Translations under genes and position numbers: made by a program
NCBI RefSeq assembly: GCF_026151205.1
Contig: NC_087078.1
Location: 5,411,675-5,475,674 of the forward strand
DNA length: 64,000 nt
Direction: 5' to 3'
Source: Bolinopsis microptera
Lineage: Eukaryota > Ctenophora > Tentaculata > Lobata > Bolinopsidae
Shown: positions 30,867 through 40,541 of the stretch, in pieces
How the letters are laid out: every line of letters begins with the position of its first letter
How positions within the stretch are numbered: the stretch's first letter is position 1
Notes under the pieces: generated by a model
What the model saw: only the letters and a program-made list of their open reading frames with translations
Told to the model about the DNA's origin: nothing
The model's database searches: none

Positions 30867-31803
30867 TCACGATCTGTGATCCGATCCAATACTGTGGAAA
30901 CTACCATATGCTTCGGAGTTCTTGACGGAGTTCCGCCATTTCTTCCGGCAAATGATGAAGTCGATTTGAGATTTACTTTGACTCATATCTGAGAGATATG
31001 TCCAGAGTTTACCTCTTCGCTTCTGAAATCTGGTGTTTGTGATTTCTAGCTGTCGCTCCAACAGCATATCCTCTAGCAGTCTACCATTTCGGTTTGCTGG
31101 ACCCTTGTGGAAGGATGTCCAGTTTCCTGATGATGAGACATGCGCATTGAGGTCTCCTACAACGAATAGTAAGTTGTGGGCTGGTATCTGGTCGATGGCA
31201 CCACCAAGGCTGTCGTAGTAGTTTTCTGCTTCGTCGACAGTCGCCCCCTCTGTCGGGCTATAAGTCACAATAACAGTTGTGACCGGGTTCCCTGCAAAGT
31301 TGGCTACCATCGTCCTTCTGTCATGTGAGTATAATCAATGAGTTGAATACTGTCTTTTTGTCCAAGGCAATACCAACCCCACCAGCAGCCGCCCCATTGC
31401 TGGTTCTCCATGCCGAAGTTGTTATGAGGTGAGAGCTGCCCAGATCTTGATACTCGATTTCAGTGCTATGTACTACCCGATGCTCCTGAATGCCCAAAAT
31501 ATGTACGCCACTATCCCTCATGCATACACCCAGCTCATCCCTCTTGTATTGTTCTCTTATTGTTCGTACATTAAGAGTTCCTACAAGAATTTCCTTCTGG
31601 CCACGTAGTAGTAGGGTACCAGCCTTTGAAAGAGTTGGAGCAGGAGATTTGGGTGTGACCCGCCGGTCGAGAGATTAAGGTGTGTGCCCGAGATAAATAC
31701 CCCACACACCATGTGTTGAGTCTACGGCGGCGCCCGCCGCCCGGCCAATAGGCAGGTCACAAATTGTTTTGCCAGACTTGTATAACCGCATCATAGTACT
31801 CAA
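30867..31803 (-). pseudogene. 5' fragment of an RTE-like LINE (endonuclease domain)
   Basis: The minus strand starts near 31803 with ATGATGCGGTTATAC, analogous to the ATG start of the intact LINE at 16987. It then carries RDSGVHILGIQEHRVVH, AWRTSNGAAAGGVGI, VIVTYSPTEGA, LFVVGDLNAHV and IGSDHRS, collinear with the endonuclease of the intact copy, but with breaks near 31321 and at the N-terminus. It ends at the end of the endonuclease domain; no RT follows. An older relative, not a copy, of the element at 13861. Confidence 0.85.
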
Positions 31804-31907
31804 GCGAACAACCATCCCCCTGTTCGCTAGGGCCGTTACTGCAGAAAGCCTCACGTCTAAAACAATTGATCATTTGTCGCTCCTGATCCTAGAGCATCCT
31901 TGTCTCG

Positions 31908-32249
31908 TTACTTGTCACATGCACCTTTTTTAAAGAGGAACTGTATGGTGATATACAGTAAGAAAATCTGTAGTAGATTTTCAAAGGCGACTGATAATAT
32001 TGCGGACGCCACACCAGCACTATGACAACCATACCATAATCCAACATTCCCATACTTGTCCGAGCAGTTTATCAGAGAAACAGGTAACATTGCACAGTTA
32101 TAGTGTGTGTCACTGATAAAATCAGTAATATTTACGGCAGATGCCAGATCCTGTAATAAAACGGAATCATAGCATTTGTTTTGATAGATTACATCGGCTA
32201 CACTGAAATTTGCTTCGCACACACCATGACACACATTTGTACATTCCAT
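31908..32249 (-). CDS. Unidentified small Cys-rich ORF with a C-terminal hydrophobic segment
   Basis: 113 codons from ATG (MECTNVCHGVCEANFS...), eight cysteines in the first two thirds, and a hydrophobic stretch (ASAILSVAF...FLLYITIQFLF) near the end that could span a membrane. Codons are unremarkable. No homology recognised; it may be a chance frame or a gene fragment captured in the element. Confidence 0.2.
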   Translation of the reverse strand: MECTNVCHGVCEANFSVADVIYQNKCYDSVLLQDLASAVNITDFISDTHYNCAMLPVSLINCSDKYGNVGLWYGCHSAGVASAILSVAFENLLQIFLLYITIQFLFKKGACDK

Positions 32250-33273
32250 TGATTGATAGATACTCGCTTAACTCGCACGTGTGCGCGGCTCTGAACACGT
32301 CACAATTATTTGGCAAATATCATATTAGAGACACACCGAATTATAGACCAAAATGTGGCAAAGTTTCATATATAAATCACACTTCCTTCAGCATTTGGTA
32401 TAAAATTTGAGTGCGCATTTTAGGAATTTCGAGATTTTTCTCAGTGTATAATACGTTGCGTGAATTGTCGAGTTGTACTGATACAGACAGATCCGTCTTA
32501 AAAATTCGATCTGCCGACACACAAAGCTTACAAAAGATTTTTGACGTGTTTGAGTTCCATCAGGTGCCCTTTATGGCTGACCAACTTTTCCAAACTTTTC
32601 CACTTGTCTCTAGGCCACTTTTTGCCACTTTACCACTTTTCTTGCTTGTCGAATATCTTTAGTTGTGAACATGTTAAAAGGTTGCAGATTAATCGAGAGT
32701 GTTCATATTATCAGGAAGACAATTTTACGTCTGATAATCAGTTAATTGGATAATTATCAATTAGCTAATTAGCAAAAAATCTAAAAACTTTTTGACTCAA
32801 AATGAGTGGAATAGCTTAAAACACGGAGAAAAGTAGTTTTTAGTAATCAATTACTAAGTCAAAAGGGCTGAAACTGAAAAATGTTAACCACAGGATATTA
32901 CTATTAGAGTTTCATAATTAATTACAGTACATCCTTATCGATTCTCACAGAAACTGCACCAAAGGCACATTTAAGATCGAACCGATAGCCTGCTGTGCTA
33001 TTAATGCTTTAATGCTTTTCATACAAGGTTACAACAAAGTCTTCATGTTATGTATCCTCAATAAATGTAATAGTAGTGTTGTAATTATCATTTTATTGAT
33101 TTCAATGATGAATCAGTGGAGTTAAGATAATCGCATAATATGTATTTTTAAAAACCTCTCTGTACCGTCAATTGTGTTAATCTGAACCGGCTTACCTGGA
33201 TTACCATCTACATCTTCTTTTTCCTCAACAATGAACAATCAGACCGAGTTGTGCAAGAAATGTGATTTATCAT
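32250..33273. other. Non-coding, no gene seen
   Basis: Short open frames (66-83 codons at 32210-32753) show no known features. Confidence 0.45.
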
Positions 33274-33348
33274 AGCTCATAATAATTACATCACCCATGC
33301 GATATGAGTCATATCGCATTTGGTGGGTGATGTAAATAATATCGAGCT
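33274..33348. repeat. Long hairpin, ~35-bp stem
   Basis: AGCTC...TACATCACCCA-TGCGATATGA pairs with TCATATCGCA...TGGGTGATGTA...GAGCT with almost no loop. Small internal mismatches only. Confidence 0.85.
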
Positions 33349-33479
33349 GTTTTCGATCACACTATCACAATAAGACACAATAGCATGCAAGTCATCCCAC
33401 ATAGTCATATCTGGGATATCATTACAGCCATTAAAATCCCAAACAATGTTTTTTACGCTAAATATATAACTACATAATA

Positions 33480-33582
33480 AAGAATGGCTATGCTATAATA
33501 TACACCAGATACACAACATTTTACTAGCTCTAATATTGTTCAGATACACCAGACTTTATTAGTATTTATATTGTTACGATAC
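33480..33582. repeat. Minisatellite, left part, with LINE target duplication TACGATAC
   Basis: Units of about 45 bp (CAGATACACCAGACTTTA, TTAGTATTTATATTGTTACG). The same family resumes at 35809. TACGATAC at 33575-33582 recurs at 35809-35816. Confidence 0.82.
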
Positions 33583-33616
33583 TTACTTACTTACTTACTT
33601 ACTTGATAAGGTCTCC

Positions 33617-33870
33617 TCAATCATTCGAGTGGCCTGCACCAAGGAATTGCCGCTTATGTCGTATCATCTCTCTCCAGTGCTTGCGATTTCCTGCCAACTC
33701 TCGGACCTTATCAAATACAATGTCTGAATCTCTTGTAAAGGTTCGCCAATTCTTTCTTGGCCGCCCACGTGATCTTCGGCCGTGAGCAGGTGTCCAGTCA
33801 AGTAGATACTTTGATAGCCTGTGTCCCGGCATTCTAGAAACATGTCCAAACCAGCAAAGACGGTTGGCAC
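33617..33870 (-). pseudogene. C-terminal end of the truncated LINE ORF, frame-broken
   Basis: Two frames share the C-terminal region: HRLSKYLLDWTPAHGRRSRG and GRPRKNWRTFTRD..., ending HWREMIRHKRQFL. GRPRKNW is the usual C-terminal box of this LINE group. It is separated from the RT part by frame changes between 33870 and 34160. Confidence 0.7.
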
Positions 33871-34043
33871 TGATGTAGGTTATAACCGGGTTTATTCTTG
33901 CCCGCTACAACACTTGAACATTGCTCGTCTGGTGGAACCACTTAATTCGAAGGATTCTCCTCAAACAGTTTTGATGGAAAACTTTGAAGCGATGTAGTTG
34001 CTTTGAAGTAGTGTTCCAGACTTCGATCCATAAAGTAATATTG

Positions 34044-35777
34044 TTAGAACCGCTGCAACATATATCCGTATTTTGGTGTTATTTTGGATATTGCGATTCT
34101 TCCAAATATTACCGAGCTCATTGAATGCTCCTGAGGCTTTCTGGATCCGTGCAGACAAGTCCCGGTCAATAGTCCCATCACTTGATATAATCGACCAAGG
34201 TAAGTGAAGTTGCTTACTTGCTGGATAGCCGTGTCTCCTACTGTAATGTCCACCGTTGATGCTTCAATATACGGCCTCTGTGATGTATTCTTTCCGATGG
34301 CCATAACCTCTGTTTTCTTCGCATTGATTCTGAGGCCAGCCTGAGCCGCATACTTGCATAAAAGATCAGTCGTCTCCTGGAGACCGTCCTTGTTGTTGTC
34401 CATGATAGCCAAATCATCTGCATAGTCAGTATCCAAGACGACTGTATCCTGATCAAAGCTGGTGGTAGCTCTCTGCAGTACTGCCCCGTGTGACAACACT
34501 TTGTTATCCTCAGCCCGCTGCGCAGGCAGGTTGATGCAAACATTAAAGATAGGCGGACCCTGAATATCCCCCTGCCCAGAGCCAGATGTAACGTCAAACC
34601 AATCTGAGAGCTCACCGTTATGTCTGACAGCGCTGACGGTGCCGCAAAAGAATGCTTGCATTATGCGAATGTATTTACAAGGCAAGCCATAATGACTGAA
34701 AGCTTTCCAGATAAACTCCCGATTAAGTGAATCGAATGCAGCTTTAAAGTCAACAAAATTTATGTACAGGGAGAGGTTAAACTCAATGCTGTTGTGAATA
34801 ATAGTACGGAGTGAATAAATCTGATCAATGCAAGACCTGTTTTTCCTGAACCCGCACTGATTCTCTCGGAGCAGTTCTTCAAGCCCCGCATTCATCCGTC
34901 GCAACACTATTATCTGATAGAGTTTTGATGCCGTGGAGCGTAGGGTTATGCCCCTGTAGTTCGAGCAGAATGATGTATCACCCTTTTTCGGGACAATAAC
35001 AATGATACCCTTAACCCAATCCTCTGGCACATTCTCCGTCTCCCAAACACGTGCAAACAGTTTCTCAAGCCTGTCTAAAAGACCAGGAGCCCCATACTTC
35101 AGCTGTTCGTTGGAAATTTCATCAATTCCAGGGCTCTTGTGATTCTTCAGACTCTTTAAAGCCCTAGAGATCTCTGTTCTGCTAGGGGGTAAATCACTAT
35201 CACTCAGATACGGAAAACATGGTGCGACCTCTAGACTGTCTAGGTCTGAAAGGTCCACGTCTCCTATCTGCGGCTTTAGTAGTTCAGCAAAGTGCTCACC
35301 CCATCGTTTTCGTTGAGCAGCTGGGTCAGAAATCAACTTCTCGGTTTTATCTCTGACAGCAGTTGACTTCCGACTCTTCTTGCCTGACAAGGACTTGATC
35401 ATCTGCCAGACCTCCCTCTGCTGACCGTGTGAAGAAGCTGTTTCCAGATCGGCTGCAACCCGTAAAGCCCAGTTCTCATCATCCTTCTTGCAGCTCTTCT
35501 CAACACGCTTATTAGCAAGAGAATACTCAGATCTATTGAATCCATCACTTGGGCATTTCTGCTTTACCTTACTCCGCTCCGAGATAAGATCCTTTGTCTC
35601 TTGTGACAAGTGCTGCTTCTTCCTCCGGCGCGGGCGTTGACCAAAAAACCTCCAAAGAAACCTCCCTGATGCCCTCCTTGACCAACTCCCACTCTCCATC
35701 CAGACTCTCTTCCACCGGCAGACCACTGAATCGGTTATGCAGTGCGATGCAATACTCCTGCACCTTAGATTGGTCAC
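34044..35777 (-). pseudogene. Reverse transcriptase of the truncated RTE-like LINE
   Basis: 577 open codons including linker and RT: ISRALKSLKNHKSPGIDEIS, IVIVPKKGDTSFCSNYRGIT, LYINFVDFKAAFDSLNREFI, SGSGQGDIQGPPIFN and VVLDTDYADDLAIMDNN (YADD catalytic box). The first ~50 residues after 35777 are in the wrong frame: the related linker reads on in another frame at 35569-35847 (WCIVHRKAPAIEHLRDQ). Later breaks lie near 34160. The order is collinear with the ORF at 13823-16987, but the sequence is clearly divergent, so it is a second family. Confidence 0.88.
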
Positions 35778-35808
35778 GCAGATGCTCGATAGCTGGTGCT
35801 TTTCTATG

Positions 35809-36015
35809 TACGATACACCAGACTTTAATAGCTCTAACGTTGTTCACTATTCAGATACACTATTGTTGAGTTACACCAGACGTAGACGTCACTAGTTCTT
35901 ATATTGTTAAGATACACCATACTTCACTAGTATTTATGTTGTTACGATACACCAGACTTTAGTAGCTCTAACGTTGTTCACTGTTCAGATACACCAGAAT
36001 AGCTCTAATATTATA
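35809..36015. repeat. Minisatellite, right part
   Basis: Further units of GATACACCAGACTTTA, (A)TAGCTCTAACGTTGTTCAC after the LINE; about four degenerate copies. Confidence 0.82.
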
Positions 36016-36610
36016 GATATACTAGGAATAATACTAATAGAGGGGGCCAAAAGTGCCGTAACGCCGTTACTTACGTGTTCAATATTTTGAGACCTGTAAT
36101 TTTGCAGATGGCATTATGTAACTATTCATTCGAGAAGTCCGTCGTCAACATTCGAAAATTCGAATATTTCAGAAGATATTAAATCCCAATAATGTTTTAT
36201 AATGATTTATCTTTCAGAAACTCAGCAACCGCGGCCGGAATTTAAATGCCGAAATCATTTGAAAATTCTCGTCGATATGGTTGGACCATGCGTTTGAAAA
36301 TCTATAGAGATTGGAGGTCGCTCCGATTTAGTTATTGAAAAGGAAATGTAAAACCAAGGTATGTGATATATGTTGCAAGTGACCCATGCAACAACCATGT
36401 GGTCAAGTATTCATTTCTAACCTCCGGTTTGTGCTACCAAGCATTGATTCAGTCGATATTGGTCGCTCTGCATGTCCTTTTAAGTTACTTTTCAAATACA
36501 TCTTAATGTTGGATTTTTATTAAGCTATAAATATGAAAGAAATCCTTTAAGGTATGCTTAAACAAATCTTTACGTATCATCTAATGTGGCTTAGTATATT
36601 TCAGGAGACT
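36016..36610. other. Unique non-coding sequence
   Basis: No feature recognised, except a TTTCAG acceptor-like site at about 36605 on the plus strand. Confidence 0.4.
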
Positions 36611-36673
36611 GAAGAAATCCAAAGATAGAGCCAATAAAGACAGTCAGAGGACCAATTTTATAAACCTTAACAG

Positions 36674-36820
36674 AAAAAGGCCGTGCTGGATGAACAGATA
36701 TTGCTCCGCAGCTCGTTTCCTGGACCTTACTTCATAAAAGTATCCCCATCCGAACCTACAGCAGAACCTCAACCTACAGCAGAACCTCAACTTCCAGCAG
36801 AACCCAAACCGTTCTAATTG
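36674..36820 (+). CDS. Possible terminal exon with an EPTAEPQ repeat
   Basis: After an acceptor-like CCTTAACAG the frame AVLDEQILLRSSFPGPYFIK... leads into three copies of an 18-bp unit coding PTAEPQ and stops after AEPKPF. A second frame over the same bases (RLKKSKDRANKDSQRT...) is also open, so the call is weak. It may be a fragment of a host gene carried in the 22-kb element. Confidence 0.25.
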
Positions 36821-38291
36821 CCATGTTAGCTGAAGATTGTTCTATTATTAGAAAATAGGCTATAGATGGTAGTTGGGTATATTTTAATTGTTTTGGTAAT
36901 AATGTGTAAGTAACTGAGCCGCCTACTTTAAAGGGATTAGATTTAAATCTTGAATTGTTTCAGAACCAATTACTTCTGGGCTGCCCTGTAAAAATTAAAC
37001 GGGCGTATAGGTTGTCTCGGCAAAGCCTCCTTAAATTATTGATACACGATCTTAAGGCGAACCTTTTGTAGTTTTTTGCACATTACCACGGTAAATTCGG
37101 TACACATACTCAAGTTCGACACGTACAACTGTAGTTCGACAAACCCTAAGGTTGGACTTTGTCTAACGAAAGTGCTCTACCTGGACTCAAATTCTACAGG
37201 AGAACTTCGACTATCAAACTTTAGTTTAAAATCTCTGGTGTCCAACAAGATCCTTTATGAGCTTGAAATCTCTTCGTATGTCTTTTTTTCGCTTGTCTCA
37301 TGCTACCCAATGATGTTAGAATTGTAGATTTAACGGAGAGATAAACGACTAATATAGGCGTGACAACTCTTACTTCGTTTTAAAGATCTAGATTGTAGAG
37401 TATGCTATATAAATATCTACCATATACCACCTTTTTATGTTATCACAAACGTCAAGTAACAGAGTACCCGTCTAGAGATTTGGCTACTGGACCGGAAACA
37501 GTATGATATCAGTCTATTTTCCTGTTATCATGCCCTTTAATAGTTTTACCCGATATGGAACCAAATATCAACTTTGAAACTTCTTCAAAAACATAGTTCT
37601 TTGAAGCACTAACGTATGTAATATTGTTAGTTTATTATACAGATGAATTTTAGTTCTGTTAAATATTATGTATTATTCTTAGGATACCAATAATACAATT
37701 TTGAATTATGTGGTTAGTTTGGAAGCTCCATTCTGTAAATATTGTGACTAAAATTATGGCTTTTACTGATTTAATAATCTTAATACCAAGACTTAAGTAT
37801 TTATACAGTAAAGCCCAGGGTCCCCATGTAAGCAAGCAAGAATAATTGATTAAGAAAGTGCTGCAAGTCAAAAATTTAAAAAGTCAAAGCCCATAGATAA
37901 GCTTTTTGTCAACATAGCGGTCACATCATCAAAAAAGTTAACACACAACATCAGATGGTCTGGAACTTTCTAAATGTGACTTTACAGTGCACGCAGTAAC
38001 TATTTAACACTGAGATTATCGCTTCGCGCACGCGAGTTCTTCTCGTACAGTTGCACCTGAGATTTTTCGTGCGGCTCTCAAATTACTTGACACCCACATA
38101 GTGAAACGACCGTGGGGGTCGCAACGTGATACAAAGGGCGCCGACTTCCACTTTGGCTAGGTTTCTTCTTATAGGGGGTGCACGATAAAAATAAAGTTGC
38201 TTGGATTTTAAAAAATTTTGTACCACTGTTTTCTAGAGACTGTGAGAATTTTCACAATACTAAATTTGTTATACCTTTTTGGAAAAAATTG
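36821..38291. other. Non-coding interior, no gene seen
   Basis: AT-rich with short open frames on both strands (37076-37327, 37659-37871) lacking recognised features. Confidence 0.45.
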
Positions 38292-39598
38292 TGTGGCACG
38301 TCGGGTGGCACATTTTAACGGGTGATACGCGTATAAATTTCGATCGCTGACGTACAGCGAGCAGCACAGCTGCGAGTGGCGTCAGCTAGTAGGATTTCAT
38401 CCTACAAGGCACATCGCGTTTACCTAGCTGACCAGGCCATTTCCGCCTCCGGCGGTCGCGCGCTACTGCAAGCTTACCTGAGGACCCCAGGCTTTAATGT
38501 TGTTAATAGAGATTAGGCGGAATGACAGGCTGAGCGCGGCCCAGTAACTGCAAGCGAGAGGGCTATAGTTAGACTTAGAGCAACACATCGCGCCACAAGC
38601 CAAATATTTATCAACATCTTGACTAGCTACGCGGTCCTTTTCCGCATGCGCTCGCGCTGTGCTCAAAAATTGACGTCGCGTCGTCAATCAATTAACATCA
38701 AGATTTTAGTTTTACATTTGACCTTTATGTCAAAAAATCTCTGAATTTTCAATCGGTGGTCGATGTTACCTGAGGACCTCAGGCTTCGTCCTTACTTCGT
38801 CACAGGACGATCGGAGCTCGACGAGCGTAGAGAGTGCTGGCGTCGTCCTGTGATGGTCGACGTATTTTTGCTTTCTGGGATCCGGCCGAATGACGCCACA
38901 TGCAACGTGTAGGGTAAAACTAAAACCGCTTCCCTATATGAGATAATATGACAAAAATTGTTTTGGTCGCGTGACCAGTCAATGACATTGATATTTCGCT
39001 GCGGACGGTTTGGTGGAGGGTTAGGGTCAACGTTTATACATTATAGAGTCAAAGTTAGGACTAGAGTTGTACACTATTGACATTGTGAGGGTAATGGTTA
39101 AGGTTTATCACTAGCGACCTTTTCATCTGACCACAATATCGCAAAATGCTATTGGCTATGTTGTATGTCACGTGACAAATTTAGCCGAGGGTCGGAAGTC
39201 GGAAGTCAGTGGACTCTGTTGGAGTCCGGCTTGGACTCCGAGCGGAGTCCAAGCTCCGCCGGACTCCGCCGGATTCAAGTCTGGCGGAGAGGTCCGGCGG
39301 AGTCCGCCAAGCACTCCGCCGGATTCAAGTCTGGCGGAGAGGTCCGGCGGAGTCCGCCAAGCACTCCGCCGGAGTCCGCCTAGTGGCTTAGTCCGCGGCG
39401 GACACTCCGCCGAGCCGCCGCGGAGCCGCTCGGAGTCCGCGGCGGACTTTAAAGTCCGCTCGGAGTCCGCTCGGCTCCGCTCGGAGTCCGCCAAAATGTA
39501 CTCGAGTCCAGTGTAAATACATTTTGGCGGAGCACCGCCGGAGTCCGCTCGGAGTCCGGCGGCTCCGCCGCGGACTCTACTCCGCGACGGATAGTGCC
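38292..39598 (-). repeat. Right TIR arm of the 22-kb element
   Basis: Inverted copy of the left arm, uninterrupted except for mini-element copy C. The outer 390 bp (39210-39598) is the GC-rich GGCGGAGTCCGC array, with some units reordered or duplicated relative to the left arm (a unit with GGATTCAAGTCTGGCGGAGA occurs twice). The CACAGGACGA stem (38801-38860) is shared. Confidence 0.88.
38474..38547 (-). mobile_element. 74-bp mini-element, copy C, with 8-bp duplication CTGCAAGC
   Basis: Flanked by CTGCAAGC at 38466-38473 and 38548-38555. The left arm (24960-24980) and a related sequence at 53300-53315 both show the site without the insert. Ends match copies A and B. Confidence 0.94.
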
Positions 39599-39632
39599 CA
39601 ATATTGGGGTAGGTTCGCTTATATAAGTGTTT
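39599..39632. repeat. ~128-bp satellite, last block
   Basis: Begins with the duplication CAATATTG and continues GGGTAGGTTCGCTTATA..., completing the unit broken at 17589. Confidence 0.88.
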
Positions 39633-39707
39633 CTTAACAAAACTCTTATCCAAAATACAATTAAAATTAGAGAAAATTTACACATTGACAACATTTAACA
39701 AATGTAC

Positions 39708-39749
39708 TAAAGTCCAATTGCAAATGACAAAAGCGTAGTAAGGTAACTG
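39708..39749. repeat. ~230-bp satellite, left fragment, with duplication ACTG
   Basis: Starts TAAAGTCCAATTGCAAATGA and ends GGTAACTG, where the large LTR element inserted; ACTG recurs at 50843-50846. Confidence 0.82.
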
Positions 39750-40541
39750 TGTAAGTGTAGGAACTTACAAGGAATTAGAGCCAAGATATTTCAATTATGA
39801 AAAGAGTTTCAGAGTATGTAACGCGGTCAGCCATATCTCATATCTGTCGAGTTAATTAGAAAGCATTTACAATTTACAGTTTGGTTATTAAAGTTACGGT
39901 AGCAATTAAATAGGCAAGTCTTTGATTGTTCATAATTCCTCAACAATTACAGAAACCGTTTTTAAGTGTCTTTAAGAGTTTTTAACGGTGTATAGAAGCT
40001 TTTAAAGGTGTATAAAAGCTTATAAAGGTGTATAAGTTAAGGAAATGACGAAAGTATGACGTTTAATGAGATTACGAGAGAAAGGCTATAAATATCGAGA
40101 CCGAAGAGGTCCGGCAGGTTTCGTTTACCCAGTTTGGGGGTCAACCGACCCAGACCTTACACACCACGCTTTATGCCTCGCTTCTAATCTCATAGGTTTC
40201 CGTACTTAAATGTCTTGTAAGTTATGATGCGACGTACGCCGAGTTATATTCTATGTTAAGGTTTACTCACTAGAATGTGTTTACAAAGTAAGCTTTAAGT
40301 AGAATATGTTGAGAAGGATTATCGTATTGAGGTTGAGTTTACACTATTGATATTGTCCAATCATTTCCTAATCGCCCTTAGATCCCTAGTTATTCGTTTG
40401 TTTCATTTGTCTCAATCCTAATTCTGATTCAAACCTAAAGTGATTATACAGTCCTTGTAGTTTTGGTTTCGAGCTTAGTAGTAATGGCTTGAAGCCGTAA
40501 GCGTATTAGGTTAAGTTAGTAGAGCTAAGCTAACGTTTACA
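39750..40541 (+). repeat. LTR (792 bp), left copy
   Basis: Same sequence as 50051-50842 as far as read. Contains short tandem AAAGGTGTATA(G/A)AAGCTT units at 39985-40040. Confidence 0.95.

Larger units (their letters stand above)
33583..35808 (-). mobile_element. 5'-truncated RTE-like LINE with (GTAA)n tail
   Basis: 2226 bp between copies of TACGATAC inside the minisatellite. On the minus strand the 3' end is (AAGT)n/(GTAA)n at 33583-33604, the short tandem tail typical of RTE elements. The endonuclease is missing (5' truncation). Confidence 0.88.
17590..39598. mobile_element. 22-kb element with ~1.3-kb TIRs and 8-bp duplication CAATATTG
   Basis: The first and last bases are GGCACTATCC and its inverse. 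The arms are inverted copies over about 1.3 kb (left 17590-18669 plus 24960-25193, right 38292-39598), and the satellite target CAATATTG is duplicated on both sides. Without the nested 6.3-kb LTR element the structure is about 15.7 kb. The interior holds LINE pieces, TIR elements and non-coding DNA but no transposase I can find. The 8-bp duplication and very long TIRs could suit a MULE- or fold-back-type element moved in trans, or two like elements moving as a composite; superfamily not established. Confidence 0.82.
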
